A DNA stretch of 64,000 bases from Mercurialis annua. Taxonomy: Eukaryota > Streptophyta > Magnoliopsida > Malpighiales > Euphorbiaceae. Location of the stretch: positions 42,105,665 through 42,169,664 of the forward strand of contig NC_065570.1 in the NCBI RefSeq assembly GCF_937616625.2, in the 5' to 3' direction. Positions 31,949 through 43,363 of this stretch are shown piece by piece (within the stretch, counting starts at the first letter, position 1; each line of letters starts with the position of its first letter). The notes under the pieces were generated by a model. The model had not been told where the DNA came from. It saw nothing but the letters and a program-made list of their open reading frames with translations, and did no database searches. A program made the translations under genes and the position numbers.

Positions 31949-32595
31949 TCGTCCCGGAAGGTGATAGTGCCGATAGCACGGAAGTAGTATCACATAGCAA
32001 ACCCCCAACGAGAATGACAAGGCATATTCGGCCGCTTTATACCAAGGCCGATTTGAATGGGGTATCGATCAACAGGGTCCTTATTGATAACGAAGTTGGG
32101 GTTAATATATTACCGGCGAAAATGCTTAAGAAGCTTGGCATAAATCGGGATCAGCTTGACCCAACCGATGTTTACATGACCGATTTCACCGGAGGCGAAA
32201 CGCCAGCTGAGGGATACATTACCCTCCGAATAAGGGTTGGGCGAGTAGAAATAGAAGAAGGGTTTTTCGTGGTCAATGCTCGGAGCAACTACAACATATT
32301 ACTCACCCGAGATTGGATACACTCCAATATGTGTATACCGTCGACCATGCATCAAAGGCTATTCATATGGCGAGAGGACGGTGAAGCCGAAGTCGTACAG
32401 GGCGATCCCAACCGCTTCGGCGAAGACCATAATGTGCTTGAAGCACGTTTATATGACGAGGAAGTGCGGAACATACAATCCCTTAATTCAAAAGGGGAGA
32501 CAAGTGTACCTCATTTATTAGTCAACTCGGATCGGCCAGTATCAATGACCCTAGGGGGCAACAGCCGATCTACCATCCTCAAGCGTTTAGAATGA
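31858..32595 (+). pseudogene. Tat aspartic protease
   Basis: The retropepsin-like core reads RVLIDNEVGVNILPAKML with the catalytic Asp at 32085-32087, followed by a flap-like TLRIRVGRVEIEEGFFVV and ILLTRDWIH. Relatives have a Gly two residues after the catalytic Asp; here it is Glu, probably inactivating. A stop and frameshift at about 32593 separate it from the reverse transcriptase. Confidence 0.82.
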
Positions 32596-33959
32596 TAACA
32601 CGACATAAGGAATTAAGAGAGAAGATCAGACAGCTAGCCTCGCTTTATGACGTGTTATCAGCCGAATGCATCTACGAGGACCAGGATCAAGACCCAACAG
32701 GATCGCTGAGAATTGGGGATATTCAACTGGCGACAGGGAAACTCAAAGATGACCCCACCCAAGTACAAGACGACCTGCTCGAAATAAACTTGGGTACGGC
32801 TGAATCACCCAGGCCGATTTATATCAACGCCGGGTTGGACGAGGAATTCAAAGAACGGCTGATTGCTTTACTCAACGAGTTCCGCGATTGTTTCGCCTGG
32901 TCATCCGATGAAATGCCGGGCCTTGATCCCAATATCTCCGAACACAAGCTCCCTTTGAAAAGTGGATTTCGGCCGTTTCGGCAGCCCCCCCGACGAATGT
33001 CAAGGGAGGTAGATACACTCATCCAGGACGAAATTAAAAGATTGGAAGATGCTCAGTTTATTCGAGAAGCTCAATACACCGAATGCCTCTCTAACATCGT
33101 CCCTGTGATGAAGAAAAATGGAAAGCTAAGGGTATGTGTGGATTTTCGAAACCTCAACTTAGCCACGCCTAAGGACGAGTACTCGATGCCTGTGGCCGAT
33201 ATGCTGATAGATAGGGCAGCGGGGCACACGATACTTAGTTTCCTTGACGCACATTCCGGGTACAACCAAGTCCCAATCAGCAAAGAGGACATATCTAAAA
33301 CAGCTTTCAGATGTCCCGGGCCGATTGGAGCTTACGAATGGGTCGTCATGCCTTTCGGCTTAAAAAATGCGGGGGCAACCTACCAAAGAGCGATGAACAA
33401 AATGTTCAGAGGACTTGATTGCCTCGAAGTTTACATCGGCGATGTGGTGGTGAAATCGAATACCGAAGCACTCCATCTGGCCGATCTAAGGAAGGGGTTC
33501 GAACGCATACGGTCTAACGGATTGAAAATGAATCCTCTAAAATGTGCTTTCGGCGTTTCAGCTGGAGACTTCTTGGGTTTCTTGGTTCACCAGCGGGGAG
33601 TAGAAATAGATAAGAATAAAGTTAAGGCGATCATCAATGCTGAACCACCCAAAACCAAGAAACAGCTCCAGAGGCTCATTGGTCAAATTAATTTCCTTAG
33701 ACGATTTATAGAAAACACAGCAGGCCGACTTCGCAGTTGGAGTGTCTTGCTACGAGGAAAAGAGACCGATGACTGGATATGGACGGACGAGCAACAGAGG
33801 GTGTTCGACGACTTAAAAGAGTACTTGGCCAAACCTCCGGTTATGACCCCTCCAAATCCGAATAAGCCATTGCTACTCTATTTATCGGTTGCACATGAAT
33901 TCCGGGGTGCATGCTCGCCCAAGAGGATAACGGGGTCGAAAGAGCGGTCTACCACCTAA
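32592..33959 (+). pseudogene. Tat reverse transcriptase
   Basis: Motifs in order: FRPFRQPPRRMSREVD, NIVPVMKKNGKLRVCVDFRN, SFLDAHSGYNQVPI, VMPFGLKNAGATYQRAMN, then YIGDVVVKS. The catalytic box is normally YIDD; the codon at 33438-33440 (GGC) gives Gly instead of the first Asp, so the enzyme is dead even apart from frameshifts. The connection and first RNase H start follow and are cut by a frameshift near 33920. Confidence 0.92.
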
Positions 33960-34894
33960 GCCGTGGATTGACCGATACAGAGATTCGCTATACCGATATA
34001 GAGAAAATGTGTCTGTGTTTGTACTTCACATGTTGCAAACTTCGGTATTACATGTTGCCGGTAGTGGTGTACGTGCTATCCCAGACCGATATCATTAAGT
34101 ATATTCTATCGAAACCATACTTAAGAAATCGGATTGGGAAGTGGGCGATTGCGATGTCCGAGTTCACATTAGTATATATTCCCCAGAGGGCAGTCAAAGG
34201 ACAAGTGTCAGCATATTTCTTAGCCGATCATCCTGGTATTACCCTCAGGGAGGAAACGATTAGTTGCTGTGACATAGCCATATGGGAGATGTGGTTCGAT
34301 GGGTCCAGGACTAGCCAGGGGGCAGGCGCCGGAGTACACATCGTCTCGCCCCTGGGGGCATCTTACCGACTGTCGTTCAAACTCCAATTCGAATGTACCA
34401 ACAATCAGGCAGAATACGAAGCCCTAATATTCGGTCTCGAGATCTTGGCCGAACTGGGGGCAAAGGCGATCAACGTTACAGGCGATTCTTTGTTGGTCAT
34501 CAAACAAGTAATTGGAGAATTCAAATGCGAGTCCGAAATATTGGTGAGATATTGCAACAAAGAGAAACATCTTTTCGAGGGATTTCAGGATACAAGGATA
34601 GAATACACCGAAAGAGCCGATAATGTGGTTGCAAACTATTTAGCTCAGCATGGTAGTGGGTACAAATTGAACCTCCACTTGGATGCAATCGAAAGAGAAA
34701 TGCCGAATCTTCATACTGGGGGCATCACCATTGATGAAAGGCGATTTTCGGCCTACCAACTTGATGTTAACCAAGATTGGAGAACTGAAATCTTAAACTG
34801 GTTTGAGGAGCCAGACCATACGAATGGGAGGTTAAGGACCTTGGCCCTAAATTACGTCGTTTTAGCCAGGCGACTTGTACAAAAAGGGGTTTGA
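33911..34894 (+). pseudogene. Tat RNase H region with second (archaeal-type) RNase H
   Basis: The first part (VERAVYHLSRGLTDTEIRYT, KMCLCLYFTCCKLRYYM) is the ordinary Ty3 RNase H. The second (MWFDGSRTSQGAGAGVHIVS, NNQAEYEALIFGLEILAELG, VTGDSLLVIKQV, RADNVVANYLA) is the additional RNase H typical of Tat elements, with D, E and D catalytic positions visible. A frameshift near 34880 breaks it from integrase. Confidence 0.88.
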
Positions 34895-36062
34895 AGGGCT
34901 ACTTTTCAGATGCATCGGCCCCAAGGAAGCAATGTTAGCAATGGTCGAAGTACATGAAGGGATAGCTGGCGCTCACCAGGCGGGCCCTAGAATGAGATGG
35001 CTGATCCATAAATACGGCTTTTATTGGCCGAAGATGGAACAAGACTGCATAAGATATGCTAAGGGGTGCGAGGCCTGTCAGAAATGTGGTCCTATACAGC
35101 ATGTCCCGGCCGAAGAACTCCACTCCATTATTAAGCCATGGCCATTTAGAGGATGGGCGGCCGACCTCATAGGGAAGATATATCCTAGCTCATCAGATGG
35201 CCATACTTTTGTTATTATCGCCACTTGCTACTTCACCAAATGGGTCGAGGCAAAGCCCCTGAAATCGCCCACGCAAGAAGCTGTGATCACATTCTTTAAA
35301 GAATACATCGTCCACCGACACGGGTTGCCCGAATCAATAACTACAGATCAAGGAACGATGTTCACAAGAGGCGATATAGTTTGGTGGGCTTCTCAGATGA
35401 AGATCAAGATGCTTCACTCAACACTGTACTACGCACAAGCCAACGGACAGGCCGAAGCAACGAACAAGGCTATTAAACTTATCGTCCAGAAGATGATCGA
35501 GGAGAACCCAAGACAATGGCACGTTTTACTATTAGAGGCAGTTTGGGCGAATAGAACCAGCCAGAAGTCGGCCACAGGAACTTCACCTTTCCGAATGGTG
35601 TATGAGTACGATGCGATGTTACCAATGGAGCTCACTGTGATGTCTACTCACCGTCTGTATCAGAATAGGTTGTCTAAAGATGATTACTTCGACAAAATGG
35701 TAATAGATGCTTTAAATCTCGACGAAGAAAGATTGGCGGCATTAGATCACCTTGAAGCCCAGAAAAGAAGGGTTGAGAGGGCATACAACAAGCGGGTGAA
35801 ACGAAAGTCATTTACTGTGGGCGATATGGTATGGAAGGCAATCTTGCCTATTGGCCACAAGGACAATCGGCTCGGCAAATGGAGCCCGAACTGGGAAGGC
35901 CCCTTTATTGTGACCAACAAGTTAACAGGAGGTGCGTATGTGCTGGCGAATATTGATGGAGAAGAACACGACAGGGCGATCAATGGTCAGTTCCTGAAGA
36001 AATATGTCCCTAGTTGCTGGGAGAACGTTGACCGACGGCTGTTTGGAGCCGACGAAGAATAG
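34875..36062 (+). CDS. Tat integrase, about 395 aa, open frame
   Basis: The longest uninterrupted piece of this element. It shows the zinc motif H-x(n)-H-x(n)-C-x2-C (VHEGIAGAH ... CEACQKC), the core with D in ADLIGKIY, D in TTDQGTMF and E in GQAEATNK, and a C-terminal GPY/F-like region (KWSPNWEGPFIVTNKLTGGA). All three catalytic residues remain. It would normally be the C-terminal end of the polyprotein, so without a frame link upstream it is not expected to be made. Confidence 0.85.
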   Translation: MYKKGFEGLLFRCIGPKEAMLAMVEVHEGIAGAHQAGPRMRWLIHKYGFYWPKMEQDCIRYAKGCEACQKCGPIQHVPAEELHSIIKPWPFRGWAADLIGKIYPSSSDGHTFVIIATCYFTKWVEAKPLKSPTQEAVITFFKEYIVHRHGLPESITTDQGTMFTRGDIVWWASQMKIKMLHSTLYYAQANGQAEATNKAIKLIVQKMIEENPRQWHVLLLEAVWANRTSQKSATGTSPFRMVYEYDAMLPMELTVMSTHRLYQNRLSKDDYFDKMVIDALNLDEERLAALDHLEAQKRRVERAYNKRVKRKSFTVGDMVWKAILPIGHKDNRLGKWSPNWEGPFIVTNKLTGGAYVLANIDGEEHDRAINGQFLKKYVPSCWENVDRRLFGADEE

Positions 36063-36513
36063 TCACAACCACAGACTTCCGCCGAGCATCCTGAAATAAT
36101 AGATGTTCATTGAATGCTCGGCGATGTTATTTAAACGCCGATTATTTGAAAAGGATCATTTCAATTTCGGTTGTTTATTGTTATAGTTGAGTTTTTTCAA
36201 CGGGCACTCCGTTTTTCTCAACATTTTATGTAAAAATTTGTTACGAAATCAATTATTTCTTATCGGACCAATTACGGAATGATAATGTGATGAATAATAA
36301 TTAGACATATCAAAGGATGATCAATAACGATTATATCGGCCAATAAATGATAAGAAAGTGAATAACGACAAAACGCTCGGCCCCTTGGCCGAATAACATA
36401 AAAAACAAAAATATTCAAAAAACAAAGATATGCGGCCACCAGGCCGATCAATGAGTACAAGCATTCAGGTGTTACAAAATAAGAAAAAATGAATTGTTCT
36501 GGACTTAGAAAAA
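36063..36513 (+). other. Spacer between integrase and antisense gene
   Basis: AT-rich, no coding sequence on either strand. It would include the 3' untranslated region and poly(A) signals of the antisense gene and the end of the sense coding region. Confidence 0.5.
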
Positions 36514-39500
36514 CTAGAAATGGATGAATATGTCGCCTATCTCACTGCGAAGGGTGCTGAATTGTGTGCGAGCTTCTGCCACTTTCGGTTTTATCTTTGC
36601 AATGCTTTGTTTCAGGGCATTTCGGCTCTTCTTGACGGCAATACCTTCGAGCAGATATTTGTCCATGGAAGCTTCAAGATTGCTGATGTCTTTCTCTTCT
36701 GCCTCCAGTTCCAACTTCATAGCAGCAATTTTCCCTTGAAGTTCCTTAGCATGATCTCGGCGAGACGTGAGGGTTGAGACAGCCGACTTCACGTTCACTT
36801 TAAGCCCCTCCAACTTCCCTTTAGCAACATTCTCCTGGGCGATCAATTTGTCATGCTCAGATTAGATAGTTGTTGATTCATCATAGATCGCCCGGAAAGC
36901 TGGGAGCGATGCCGACAACTTAGCCATGGCACCACGGGCTTTTTCACTGAGAACCTCTGGGGGAGCATCGGCCAGGGCAGTTGCCGACTTCTGAAGCCTC
37001 TCGAAAGCCTTGGGCGATTTGAAAAGAGCAATGCCTTGGGATTTCAGTTCAGAGACGACGTCCAAATGATCGCCCCAATTTTCAGTAGAGCCGCTGGTTA
37101 CTTCACGCATCTCACTTTCTGGGATAGGCGAATCATCTTCTTCACTATCAGAATTCAGGAAAGCAGCTGCTTTCGCCGCCACGTCATCACAATCGGCCGG
37201 AGCATCATCAGGAATCTGCCAAGTTTTGCCACAAGAAAAAATCAGCTGCTATTTTACTATTAGGGCGATATAAAACCAATATGAGGTACCTTAGTCTTCT
37301 TGGCATTAAGCCGTGCTGGTAAGTTAGCCAGATATGAGCTCAATGGCGACAGCAACTTGGGCAGCGGCGAGAACGTGAGTATCTGGGATGCAGTGGGGGT
37401 CACTTCAGATGGGGTCTTCTGAGAAAGTGACTGTTGAACCGAACGACCTTCATCCCCAGTTTGTTCGTCGGTCGTCTCAGTATCGCCCCTTGAAGAAGAG
37501 TGGGCACTTGATTGAGTGGAGGGAGCTTCATTGGGAGTAGGGTCGAACATACGAGACCCAGTTGATTCCTTCTTCGCCTCTTGGCCTTTGGTTCTTTCTT
37601 TGATGGCTTTTTCGCGGGGCGCTTGTGTCTTGCCTTCTTTGACTCGACATTTTCTTCGCCATCAGTGTCGAAAACATCGCCTTTATTCCATCGAGGTACA
37701 CCAACTGAAAGAAAAGACAAAGTTAAAAGGCGAGCTAAGTAAGATCTTAGAAAAGGCAAAAACATTCAATTTACCTGGTATTCTATCATAGCCGACCCGG
37801 ATAAGTTCGGCTATCGCCTCGACATCAAAAGGGCATCTAATGCCAGTATAAATAACGCCTTCACTTGTTATTTCAGGCTTTCGTTTTTTAACTTTTTTCT
37901 TAGGAAGTTTTATGGAATCAAGGGTGGACATATTGACCTTATTCACTGGTGGGCTTTTATATTTAAATTTGGGGCGAATATGGGCAAGATAAAATTCATA
38001 CGAGTACTTATTTTCATAATGTTCTTTCCAGACCTTTTTCATCTTTTCGTCATACTTTAACCTAGTCAGTCGCCTATGGCGTTGCATTTTAAGATTCATA
38101 CCAGGACGATCTAATGGGTCATACTTAAATTTATAAAAACGTTCAAATTTAGCTATTTCAAAAAGATTGAAAAGATTACCTTCAAATTTGGGACGTTTTG
38201 GTGCCTGCAAAAGAAACAGATCGGCATGAGTAGGGTTTCGAGATAAAGGAGGTAATTGAAAATTATGAAGACTGAGGATTTCTTTGGGTGAGAGTTCGAA
38301 ATAGGACTCGATGACTGAAGCCCACCAGCTTTCGTATTCGGAGGTGCAAGGAGGAGATATAGAAGGACAAGAAATTTCAGAAATGGGGGGAAGATAAGCC
38401 CTGTTTAGGCGAAGGATGAATTGAAGGTCAGGGTAGTCTTCGATTGAAGGTCTATAGGTCCCGCGATTATTGACGGAGATCAATAAAGGACATGGAATTC
38501 CTTGACTATAGCCGAACTGACGGGCGACATAGTTAGGGCAGTATGCTTCGATACTGCTACAATTATATTCCAAACCGGCGATTAGATTGCGGGACTTCAA
38601 AGAACTGCCCCAATATTGGCCCCCAAGTTTTAACCACGGATCGGCTCTAGCCTCTTCTGTATCTTCTCAGTCCCAGGCGACGAAAAGCCAAGAAGGAGGA
38701 TATTTCAAGGATAAGATCGGACATAATAATTCCAAAGCTCTGATGGAGTTGGTAAAAACTTCCAGCACACCCAGTACGTGAGGAAGGCAAGTACCAGCGG
38801 CGATTAATTGATAGCCGCAAAGTTCGGCCTTGATTTGAGGGCCGACCTCGAATAACTCGGGAAAATATAAGGCGAGCCATAACTGCAACACCCATAGAGG
38901 GCCACTTGGACACTGGAAGATCCTGTCATCACCATGAGGGGCGATTTCATTGAGGCTTCTGTATAGGTGAGCAAGCATGAATTCCCGAAGGTTACATTTT
39001 TGCCCTTCAGCAAGAGCAGCGGCGAGGGTGAAGCAGTCCGTGGTAACTCTAAAGGAGGATGTGCAGAGGACGAACTTGGCTATGAAGAAGGCGAGAAAGG
39101 CGATGTGTTCTCTAACATCGGGTTTGTAGTGTTCTTCGCCCATGAAAAGTTTGACGAAGGGACCATAACTTCTTTGGGCCTTTGTTAGTTTGAAAATGGG
39201 TACTTCGGCATCTAGATTGGGCGATATACGTTCGCCGATGACTGGGATATTGAGTATGGCTGCCATGTCCAAAAGAGTGATCGTCATCATGCCGAACTTG
39301 AAACAGAAGCAGTGAACCGCACTTGACCAGAAAAGAGAGGCACCCATAATATAGTGCTTTGCTATCGGTCTGCTCGCCTTACAGAGGCCGATCATGTCAT
39401 AAATCCCGATATCCTTCCACAGTAGGCCGAAATGGGGTTTCAGTCTGTTAACCCACTCTTGATATCCTTTGTGCTCCGTCGGCCAATTCCTGAACATCGT

Positions 39501-39817
39501 GTTCACCTAGACAGAGGACTGATGACGGAGCAAAAAGCGTGGTGGGACTTCATCATGGAACGGAGTGGCAATCTCGCATAGGTGGCTGGGCGAGACAAGA
39601 ATGGGTCCAACACATTCATGCTCATCATTGGTTTTGACTATTACCTGAAAGTCTGTGGTTGGCGCAGCTGCACGGATCTCTTTGATCTTTTCGGTGACTT
39701 GAGCGGCGATGGTATCGTTAGGAGCAGCCATGGTAGCTGCAAATTATCACACCTTGATTAGGCGATATCAAGAAAAAGGAGAGGGCGATGTAGAAACAGG
39801 CGAATGTGAATACTTAC
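36514..39817 (-). pseudogene. Antisense spliced plant-mobile-domain (PMD) gene carried by the Tat element
   Basis: A gene in opposite orientation lies between integrase and 3' LTR. A 5'-UTR intron (39737-39817, GTAAGT...TTTGCAG) ends just before ACCATGGC, with the start at 39731. The coding frame runs to an intron at 37705-37774 (70 bp, TTTCTTTCAG acceptor), a second exon to 37290, an intron at 37216-37289 (74 bp), and a last exon to the stop at 36514-36516. Splicing both coding introns keeps adjoining frames in phase. The N-terminal half has PMD features (LLWKDIGIYDMIGLCK, MTITLLDMAAILNIPVIGER, LFWSSAVHCF). The C-terminus (36520-36850) is a strong coiled coil (KLELEAEEKDISNLEASMDK). It is broken by in-frame stops at 39507-39509, 38667-38669 and 36862-36864 and one frameshift between about 37550 and 37650. 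About 1020 codons in total. Confidence 0.82.
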
Positions 39818-40102
39818 CAGGAGAGTTATTGCAGAGAATGAGATTGCTGAGAAGAGAGAGAAATCTTGGATTTTATGAAAAGAGTAGGTAATGAGAAAGT
39901 AAAGTGATATTTTTCTTAAGAGTGCAAATGGAGGAAGCCGAAGGGTCGTGAAGTCAAGACGTGGCATCGTGGAAAACAGCTGGTGATGATGTGGCATGAA
40001 TGGGGTACCGAACAGTCAATAGATGCGCACCTCTTTAAAATTTAAATGTTTAACAAATGAGCCTAAAAAAGGGAACAAGTCCAAATAAATGTTTCAGGCT
40101 TG
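39818..40102. other. Upstream region of the antisense gene / 3' end of Tat internal region
   Basis: On the minus strand this would hold the promoter and first non-coding exon of the PMD gene; pyrimidine-rich TTTCTCTCTCTTCTCAG-like sequence near 39860 fits a leader. No clear TATA box is seen. On the plus strand nothing codes. Confidence 0.45.
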
Positions 40103-40112
40103 TTGGGGGCAT
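40103..40112 (+). promoter_or_regulatory. Tat polypurine tract
   Basis: TTGGGGGCAT directly precedes the 3' LTR start, the form usual in Tat/Ogre elements. Confidence 0.75.
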
Positions 40113-40600
40113 TGTTTACACCGGCTCAGAGATCTGCTGAACAGGGGTATCGTATGGGCTTACCAGGGATTCGAGCCCAATTGAAAGCCTTTTTTTATTA
40201 GTCTTTTTGTTATTATTCTTCTTATTAGGAATTTGTAACTCATTAGGAGTGTTTTTTCTTTCAGAGTTTTAGTCCTAGTTAGATTAGGAATCTCGATTGT
40301 GAGGAGCTATAAATAGCTCAGAACTTCATTATTTTTGTATCAACAAATCAATCAATCAAAAACCAAGCCCAGTGCTTTTTATCTCGCAATCTCCGGATTG
40401 TTTTAACTTAGTAATAGTTTTCGGTATTAATCTCGCCTGAGTTCGTAGCTCCCAGATTATTACTTTTAGATCACGTGATTAAGTGTTTTTAACCAAACAA
40501 GCCCTGTGAATATCTGCATAGGTTCGTTAAAGTATCAAACCTCAAACCGATCCCGATTATAAATTCAAAGATTCGAGTCCGGAATATTTCCAGGAGAACA
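40113..40600 (+). repeat. Tat element 3' LTR
   Basis: Starts TGTTTACACCGG, ends GGAGAACA, followed by AAATC. It differs from the 5' LTR by 11 substitutions and 3 single-base indels in my alignment. Confidence 0.95.
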
Positions 40601-40605
40601 AAATC

Positions 40606-41431
40606 TTAAAATTTTCGGCTTCTACCCAAAATTTACATCTTTTGATTTTTTTTAAAAGATCAAAGAACCATAAAACCCATATTTTTTGAAAATTAAGATA
40701 TTTTGAAGCTTAAAATCCTTAAAATCATTTTATACCCATAATTTCCTTAATTTTCGGTTTTAATAAAAATTAAACCCTTTGTTCACTAAAAACAATTACT
40801 CTTTTCAAGCTTTAACCTTGGAAATTCCAAACACCATCTTAACCTTTGAATTTTCGGATTTTTGGAAGAAATTAAATATTTTTAAAGCTTTCCTTATTTT
40901 AATTCACAACTTAAAGAAATACTTGCTACTTTTCAAAAATACAAACAACTCATGTCTTTGATCAATCGTCATAAATATTAGTTTAATTTGAAGTAAAAAA
41001 TCAAACTCTTAAACTTTGAAAGTCACGCACACAAACCCATAACAACACTAAATCATCCACTGAAACAAGCTTAAACATGTATGTAAACAACAAATATAAG
41101 TGTAAATACCTTGTTTGAAGATTTAAAAAGTTTAAACTGGCTTTAAATTTTCAATCTTAAAAATGCAAAATTAATTTTTCTATATAACCCGTCATTATCA
41201 TGTACATGCATAATTTTTTCAAAACGAAACATTGCGAGAACAGTGAACTCAGCCAGCAATTGCATATATACCTGAGTGCTGCTCGTTCCGGTTACCATTC
41301 ATGCCTTCGTCTTACTGATGAAAAATTTGGTTCTCCCAAACTTGAAATGGTGCAGGTCCAAGGCCAAGGGGTAGACGCTGGAAAGTGGAAATTAAATATT
41401 CGATATATGTTAAATACTTGGAAAATGTACT
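40606..41431. other. AT-rich stretch between Tat element and hAT MITE
   Basis: Continuation of the sequence into which the Tat element inserted. The open frame at 41200-41463 has no recognisable domain and runs into the MITE terminus; its middle (41310-41400) is GC-richer and could be a decayed exon, but I cannot support that. Confidence 0.4.
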
Positions 41432-41439
41432 GCTACGAT

Positions 41440-42133
41440 CAGGTCCGGCCTTACACGAAATGAGACCCTAGGCAATTTTTTTAACTATTTATAAAAAAAT
41501 TATTTTCGTCAAATTATTTATAAAATAAGATCATTTTATTTTTTTTTATATAAAAATGCGCTCAATTTTATTTTTCTATTTTTACAAAAACATATTTTTA
41601 GCAGATCATTGGTACATTTTTAAAAAGCATATGCTTGAAAAAATAATTTAAATAAAAGCATATTTAAAAAAATTGTAATATACATATACTATTTGTTTTA
41701 TTAAATAGATAAATAGAGATAGACTAGGCCCTAATTGAAAAAAAATATAAATTATATATTATCTTTATTGACATTAGTTAGAAACTACATATATTTTATT
41801 AAAGGGTCTATTTAATTTTTTTTTTAGGGGAAAGGGTCAATTTAATATTTAAAATAACATTACAACACTTATTACTAAACGACATGATAAATATATATAT
41901 ATTAAAAGCTTTAGTGTATATATTTTTAAAAGGCATAGGATAAAAGTGGGGCCCTTTGAAAGGTTTTAATCATTAAAAAATCTAGTTAGTTTTAAAATAA
42001 AAATTTTAATACACATCACAAATTAAATATTACTTTAGAAATATTATTTCTTAAGAGACCCCACATATAAGGCCCTTCAAAAGTTGAGGCCCTAGGCACA
42101 AGTCTTAGTGGCCTATGCCTAGGGCCGGGCCTG
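41440..42133. mobile_element. hAT MITE, 694 bp
   Basis: Termini CAGGTCCGGCC and GGGCCGGGCCTG are imperfect inverted repeats of the hAT type, and GCTACGAT flanks both sides (41432-41439 and 42134-42141), an 8-bp target duplication as hAT elements make. The subterminal regions also match in inverted form (GAGACCCTAGGC / GAGGCCCTAGGC). The interior is AT-rich without coding sequence. The tandem array starts inside this element at 41529, so all later copies of it lack the left 89 bp. Confidence 0.9.
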
Positions 42134-42513
42134 GCTACGATATAGAGCGTATAAAGTAAAAATTCTGTTAAGTCAAGATGAAATGTTGTTTACTCTATTT
42201 TCATATTATTTTTACCCACCAAGAAGTGACTTCATGTGAATCATTCTTGTCAGATGAATTCTAAACAACATTATGATAGTGAAAATGTTATAGACTAAAA
42301 AGGATCAGCTAATATTTAACCAAATAAAACACATTGATCTCACTTTTCATATAACAAATAACTTAAATAGGGATGATTTTCATTTTCATTAAAAAGAAAT
42401 TAACATATACATTATTAATATAATAATTAAAATTCCTCCCAATTGTATTTAGTTCGCCCCACCATCACTAAAAGCATTAGAACCGAAAGCACCATCACCA
42501 GAGAACTAGCACC

Positions 42514-42824
42514 TATACTTATTCATGGGCTTGGGTACCCGGCCGGCCCGCCCAGGCCCGTCCTCTTAGGACCGCGCTTGGACACCAATTTTTGGTCCCA
42601 AACCCGGTCCGAGCCCGAGCGTGAAAAAAGACAGATTTTTTATAGACGGGCTTGGACTTCTAATATTGTAAAAAAACAACATAAGCCCGCCCAAACCCGG
42701 CCCGAACCCGTATAAATAATGCATTAGGGCCGGGTTTGGGTAGTATATTTAAAGCCCGAACCGGGCTTGGGCTTGTCTTTAAATAAATCAATCCCGGCCC
42801 GAGCCCGGCCCATGAACAGGTCTA
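42514..42824. mobile_element. GC-rich 311-bp inverted-repeat element nested in the receiver gene tail
   Basis: Its ends TATACTTATTCATGGGC and GCCCATGAACAGGTCTA are imperfect inverted repeats, and the interior is rich in GGGCTTGGGC/GCCCGAGCCC words. Flanks CTAGCACC and CTAAAGCACC could be a degenerate 8-bp duplication, suggesting another hAT-type MITE. It is present in every unit (for example 44389-44699), so it preceded amplification, and the array's right edge (63494) falls inside it. Confidence 0.6.
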
Positions 42825-42880
42825 CTAAAGCACCATCACCAGAAGCACCATCACTAGAAGCACTAGCATCAGAAGCATCA

Positions 42881-43363
42881 TCACCAAAAAGCACTAGCAC
42901 CAGAAGCACCATCACCAAAAGAACTAGCACGGCCAACCTTCTGAAGAATGGGTCCAACTGTATCACGAGTCATAGGTTTCAGCAAATGATAATCAAGACC
43001 CGCTTCCATAAAATTTCGGATGTGTTCCGGTGTGGAATTTGCCGATGAAACCCAACAATAACGCAGCCAACCCCCATCTTACAAAGTTCTGCAGTTGCCT
43101 GCGCAAAAGTATATATGAGCAAATGTCAACCAAAATGAAAAGCAGATTTAAAAAAAATGAAAAAAAATACCAGCAGGCTGTTCATGCCCGGCATATGATC
43201 GTACATGAAAATAATATCAAAACGCCTTCCATAGATGTGCAAGTGCACAACGTCTGCACCGTCGTTCACCGTCGCTACAGCCTTCACTCCAAGAGATGTC
43301 AGCACCATAAACCGTTTGAGTCGTCCTGACATCATCTACAATCAATGCATTCTCAGCTCGCAT
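42881..43363 (-). pseudogene. Receiver-domain pseudogene, unit 1 (5-bp deletion)
   Basis: Same gene as described at 46642-47129 but a 5-bp deletion near 43310 shifts the frame between the VDD and LTSLGVK motifs. Confidence 0.85.

Larger units (their letters stand above)
19747..40600 (+). mobile_element. Ty3 Tat-type (Retand/Ogre-like) LTR retrotransposon, nested and decayed
   Basis: The element has LTRs of 485 and 488 bp with TG...CA ends, a 5-bp duplication AAATC, PBS TGGCGACTCCACTGGGGA, gag, protease, reverse transcriptase, a second (archaeal-type) RNase H, integrase, an antisense spliced gene, and a PPT. A second RNase H and an extra region between integrase and 3' LTR are known Tat traits. 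A minus-strand chromovirus (22751-30742) interrupts it, together with a 1086-bp duplication of its own sequence. I count 11 substitutions and 3 indels between the LTRs (about 2.3%), implying an insertion of the order of one million years old at usual plant rates. Multiple frameshifts and stops make it non-autonomous. Confidence 0.95.

Noticed and set aside
36520..37263. Plus-strand frames opposite the last exons of the antisense gene
   Set aside because: The minus strand has coiled-coil coding and splice sites; the plus-strand frames are shadows.
41200..41463. 87-codon frame left of the hAT MITE
   Set aside because: Its C-terminal end is the MITE terminus itself and the rest matches nothing I know. 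Kept only as a remark.
42443..42715. 90-codon plus-strand frame recurring in most array units
   Set aside because: It runs through the GC-rich 311-bp element and opens or closes with a C-run length change between units (closed in units 3 and 4). The opposite strand carries the receiver gene tail. No domain.
42767..43329. Plus-strand 93-, 99- and 118-codon frames repeated in each array unit
   Set aside because: They are antisense to the receiver pseudogene and its Gly/Ala/Ser tail; the minus strand has domain motifs and splice sites while these have none.
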